Positions 61,501 to 64,000 of a stretch of 64,000 nucleotides of DNA are shown one piece after another. Each line of letters starts with the position of its first letter. Positions within the stretch are counted from its first letter, which is position 1. This stretch comes from Lepidostoma basale (Eukaryota > Arthropoda > Insecta > Trichoptera > Lepidostomatidae). Below the pieces are notes generated by a model. That model was not told the DNA's origin and made no database searches. It was given only the letters and a program-made list of their open reading frames with translations. Made by a program: the position numbers and the translations under genes. The stretch lies in the NCBI GenBank assembly GCA_022606425.2, contig JAHDVF020001569.1, forward strand, positions 62,001 to 126,000. The letters run 5' to 3'.

Positions 61501-61960
61501 ACATGATTCTATACAAAAATAATCTTCAAATATTTATGTAAAATTTTCTGAATTTAAATATTGGTATTACAGGTATTCTTGGAGGTTCGTATTTAATACA
61601 ATGGATTTTATATTTTATTATCGCTTACATATTCATATATAATGTTTGAAAAAATGGTAATTTTATATTTTATTATCGCTTACATATTCATATATAATGT
61701 TTGAAAAAATGGTAATTTTGTTTTTATTATTACTAAATTTAAATATTATATGTTATAGTTCTTGGCCAATTCCGTGATCTGTATGTATATAAAGGACTAA
61801 GTTTACAATAGTGTCACCAGTCTCTCGATGCCAGCGAGCCTGGCGAAACCGGTCGCTGTCTAAATAAAGACAAAAGTGGAAGTAGTTAAAAAAACATCGT
61901 TTTATTTAATTATTATTTAAAATGAACTTCCATCAAGAGATTTCAGTTAAATCATTTGAT
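61500..61960 (+). repeat. FB4 element
   Basis: Shares ATGATTCTAT, AATAATCTTCAAATAT, AAGTGGAAGTAGTTAAAAAA and TGAACTTCCATCAAGAGATT with 25180-25570. The inner motif at 61817-61858 reads CAGT, CTCTCGA, T, GCCAG-CGAGC-CTGGC, GAA, ACCGGT, C, GCTG. Confidence 0.75.
61605..61714 (+). repeat. 55-bp tandem duplication
   Basis: ATTTTATATTTTATTATCGC starts at 61605 and again at 61660. The two 55-bp copies are identical by eye. Lies within the FB4 element. Confidence 0.85.
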
Positions 61961-62880
61961 TATCTTACAAGATTTAGAGATTGCATTTGTACTGAAGAAA
62001 GGTTGTCGATATTTCTATGGTAAGATAATTATACCAATTAATTTGTTTAAAGGAAAATATAAAAAAGTCACTTTTAGTTCACACGTATTTATTTAACCCT
62101 TAACGTACCGTGTTCAAAACAAAACGCTTGCTCCCATGTGGTAAGTTCAGTTTACCGCTAACTTTATCTAAATATCAAGCATATGACTAGATGAATCAAA
62201 ATTTAATTTATGTCATCTTGTAGGGAATTTCATTAGGAATAGATCGATATCTATAACATACATGGATTATTTGAAAAACATATCATTATTAATTTTTTTC
62301 TGGAACCATGCGATTTCTGATATGTAATGCGTCATAGCATACGAGCGACTAAACATCAGGTATAAACTTGTCTGCGCGCCGCGGCCGGCGGGGCGAAGAT
62401 AAAGGCACCTAGGCAAAATGTATAGTACGTTCAAGACAACGAGTACGTATTAATATTTGTCCCTTTTGGTAAAGTGTTAATATTTTCACAGTTCTGATAT
62501 TATTAAGTTACGTGCTGCGTTTTAATCCAGTCGGTATTATTACGTACCTATTGAAAAGGTCAAAGATATAATTTATAATACGTTCAAAACAGCGAGTAAG
62601 TATTTGTCACTTTTGATAAAGTTGTAAATATTAGCAAAACAAATTCTACCTTAACACGAATGAAGGTGAGGGCAGTCTTAGAAAATATTTTTTTTGGGAT
62701 GAAGGAAGTAATTTTTTGCTTTTTTTTTATTACGAAATATTGAGAACACTTCAATGGAGGATTACAATTTTTTTTATAATATTAGGGTCCATAGGTTTTA
62801 AGAAAATCAACTTTAAATTGGCAGTGGAAACTCAATTGACCACATGGCAACGCGACGGTTAAAGAAATAACTTAATTAGA
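61961..62880. other. No gene seen
   Basis: 62340-62420 is GC-rich (GCGCGCCGCGGCCGGCGGGG). AGTACGTTCAAGACAACGAGTACG near 62425 recurs loosely at 62580 (ACGTTCAAAACAGCGAGTAAG), each followed by TATTTGTC-type sequence: two diverged direct repeats. Confidence 0.4.
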
Positions 62881-62894
62881 AATAACGCACGCAC

Positions 62895-63170
62895 GGGCGG
62901 AACAAGGGGTAGCGGGGAGAGGGTTGTCGGACCCGGCATCCGGCAAGTGTGAACAGCTCCATACTTACTCATAGGCGAGGCGAGATCCGACCCGATTTTT
63001 TTCCGGACGCAGGCGGCTGGCAAAACACCCGGCATTTCTTGTCGGTTCCGACAAAAAATCGGGTTCCGGCAAGTGTGAATAGCTTCATATAAAATGTTCT
63101 GCCACTGGAACATCCGATTAAAAACCGGACCCGACACCCGACAAGTGGGAACGGGCTCTTACTGGATACT
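62895..63170. repeat. Unclassified GC-rich MITE-like repeat
   Basis: CCGGCAAGTGTGAACAGC and CCGGCAAGTGTGAATAGC repeat directly. GACCCGGCATCCGGC and CCGGACCCGACACCC are related in inverted order. Probably a DNA element, but the edges are not defined. Confidence 0.4.
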
Positions 63171-63386
63171 TAGTTCCAGCACCGTTCGTACAAAATGAAT
63201 TTAGAACCCGAAAGCGAGTGTTAACAGAACGTTTATTATAGTATAGGGTTCCTGTTCTATACTAATTGTAAGGTAGGGAGAGGCAAAAAAATAAATGGAC
63301 GTACTTTTAAAATAATATTATTTATTTAAATATACAAACATTACAAAAAATAAAGTTTTTCGATGTGGTAAAAATATATAAATATA

Positions 63387-64000
63387 CAGGGGTCGGCACT
63401 CGAAGTGTTACCAATTAAAAAATCTGTAATTTTGTCAATTTTGATTTTTTTAATTTAAAAACTTCAGTATATCATAAAAACATTAAATTTTTTTAAAATA
63501 ATATGTTATTGTTCGAAGTAGTCACCTTTAGCGCGGATGATAGCACCGAGTCTGTCCAAGAAGGCTTTACACGCTGCACGAATGTGGGCTGATGGTATTT
63601 TGTCCCATTCTCGGCGAAGAGCAATCTTTAAAGCGTCGACCGTCTCATATTTTTTAGCTGATATTTTGGGCTCTAGACTGGACTATATGGAAAAGTCCAT
63701 TGGGTTTAAGTCCGAGGAATATGGAGGCCACTGTTGTGATGAAATGAAGCTGGGAACTTTTTTTTGTAAAAATGGTGCCGAGTCTTGTTGAAACGTCCAA
63801 TGGTTTCTACTAATTTTTTTATCTTTTCACGGTAGATTTGTTGATTTACCTTTTCGCCCTGTTCAATGAAAACGAGTGGTGAGCGTCCTGTGGCAGTTAC
63901 CGCGGCCCAAACCATCACTGATGCAGACGCTTGCTTTTGAAGAGTAATTCGAGGGTCCAAATTGTCTCTTGATTTACACTGTAACCATACATGATCTTTT
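63387..64000 (-). mobile_element. mariner-like element, truncated by window edge
   Basis: Terminus CAGGGGTCGGCACTCGAAG at 63387 preceded by TA (63385-63386). The transposase remnant is on the minus strand and continues beyond the window. Different lineage from the mariner at 549. Confidence 0.8.
63507..64000 (-). pseudogene. Broken mariner-type transposase (C-terminal half)
   Basis: From the window edge: KDHVWLQCKSRDN, SASVMVWAAVTATGRSPLVF, then a break near 63790, resuming in another frame as QQDSAPFLQKKVPSF, WPPYSSDLNPMDFSIW and AAKKYETVDALK-like sequence to GDYFEQ and a stop at 63507-63509. The second and third catalytic aspartates (in QQDSAP and DLNPMD) remain, but about nine residues are lost between them and a frameshift lies just upstream. 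Wording fits DD37D (maT-like) mariners. Inactive. Confidence 0.82.

Overview
The window looks like repeat-rich chromosomal DNA from an insect, most likely a moth or butterfly. It is AT-rich and eukaryotic, with spliced exons. It is packed with non-LTR retrotransposon tails, tRNA-derived SINEs, mariner, hAT, pogo/Tigger and Helitron pieces and long palindromic (foldback) elements. The lepidopteran call is an inference from this repeat mix and the two host genes; no single diagnostic marker proves it.

Only two host genes are clear. One lies on the + strand (coding exons 44919-47063, 48873-49058 and 51022-51102): a three-exon gene for a Dalmatian/Sororin-type cohesin protector of about 803 residues, with a KEN box, an FGF motif and a C-terminal sororin-like tail. 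The other lies on the - strand (58755-60350): a single-exon gene for a Tat-SF1 (HTATSF1/Cus2; barricade in flies) splicing factor of 531 residues with two RRMs. A possible last exon of an unidentified + strand gene sits at 44169-44318.

The rest is a transposon graveyard, and I use these working names. LINE-A: reverse-transcriptase C-terminus ending in GETA with a GTTA-repeat tail, about 25 fragments. LINE-B, -C and -D: GAAGAA-type tails. LINE-E: C-terminus with a WAGH-type motif. LINE-F: AAT tail. LINE-G: TGATT tail. LINE-H, -J, -K and -L: single fragments. SINE-1: tRNA-derived, with two tail types. SINE-2: a second tRNA-derived family with a poly-A tail. FB1-FB8: foldback elements. TIR-X: a palindromic element with ACTGGATTTTA ends.

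Layout. 1-2.4 kb: LINE-A tail hit by a mariner with an intact transposase, then LINE-F. 2.4-9 kb: LINE-C, a hAT MITE with target duplication, a 1.3-kb TIR element, and foldbacks. 9-24.6 kb: dense LINE-A with nested SINEs, foldbacks, a Helitron end, LINE-B/C/E and a 555-bp MITE. 25-44 kb: FB4 and FB1, more LINE-A, CpG-rich unexplained islands, a hAT element holding a long palindrome, and a SINE holding a LINE. 44-51 kb: the dalmatian-like gene, with introns full of repeats. 51-58.5 kb: a 21-bp minisatellite, a Tigger remnant, a 141-bp TTAA-flanked MITE, and nested hAT elements. 58.7-60.4 kb: HTATSF1. 60.4-64 kb: repeats, ending in a broken mariner that runs off the window.

The most interesting unexplained signal is that several sequence-unrelated foldback families carry the same small RNA-like layout at the inner part of their arms: a CTGANGA-like box, one extra base, a stem-loop, GAA, a short palindrome such as ACATGT or ACCGGT, then C or U. 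This closely resembles a type I hammerhead ribozyme with a minimal, palindromic stem III, as known in Penelope-like retroelements, but with one extra base before stem II.
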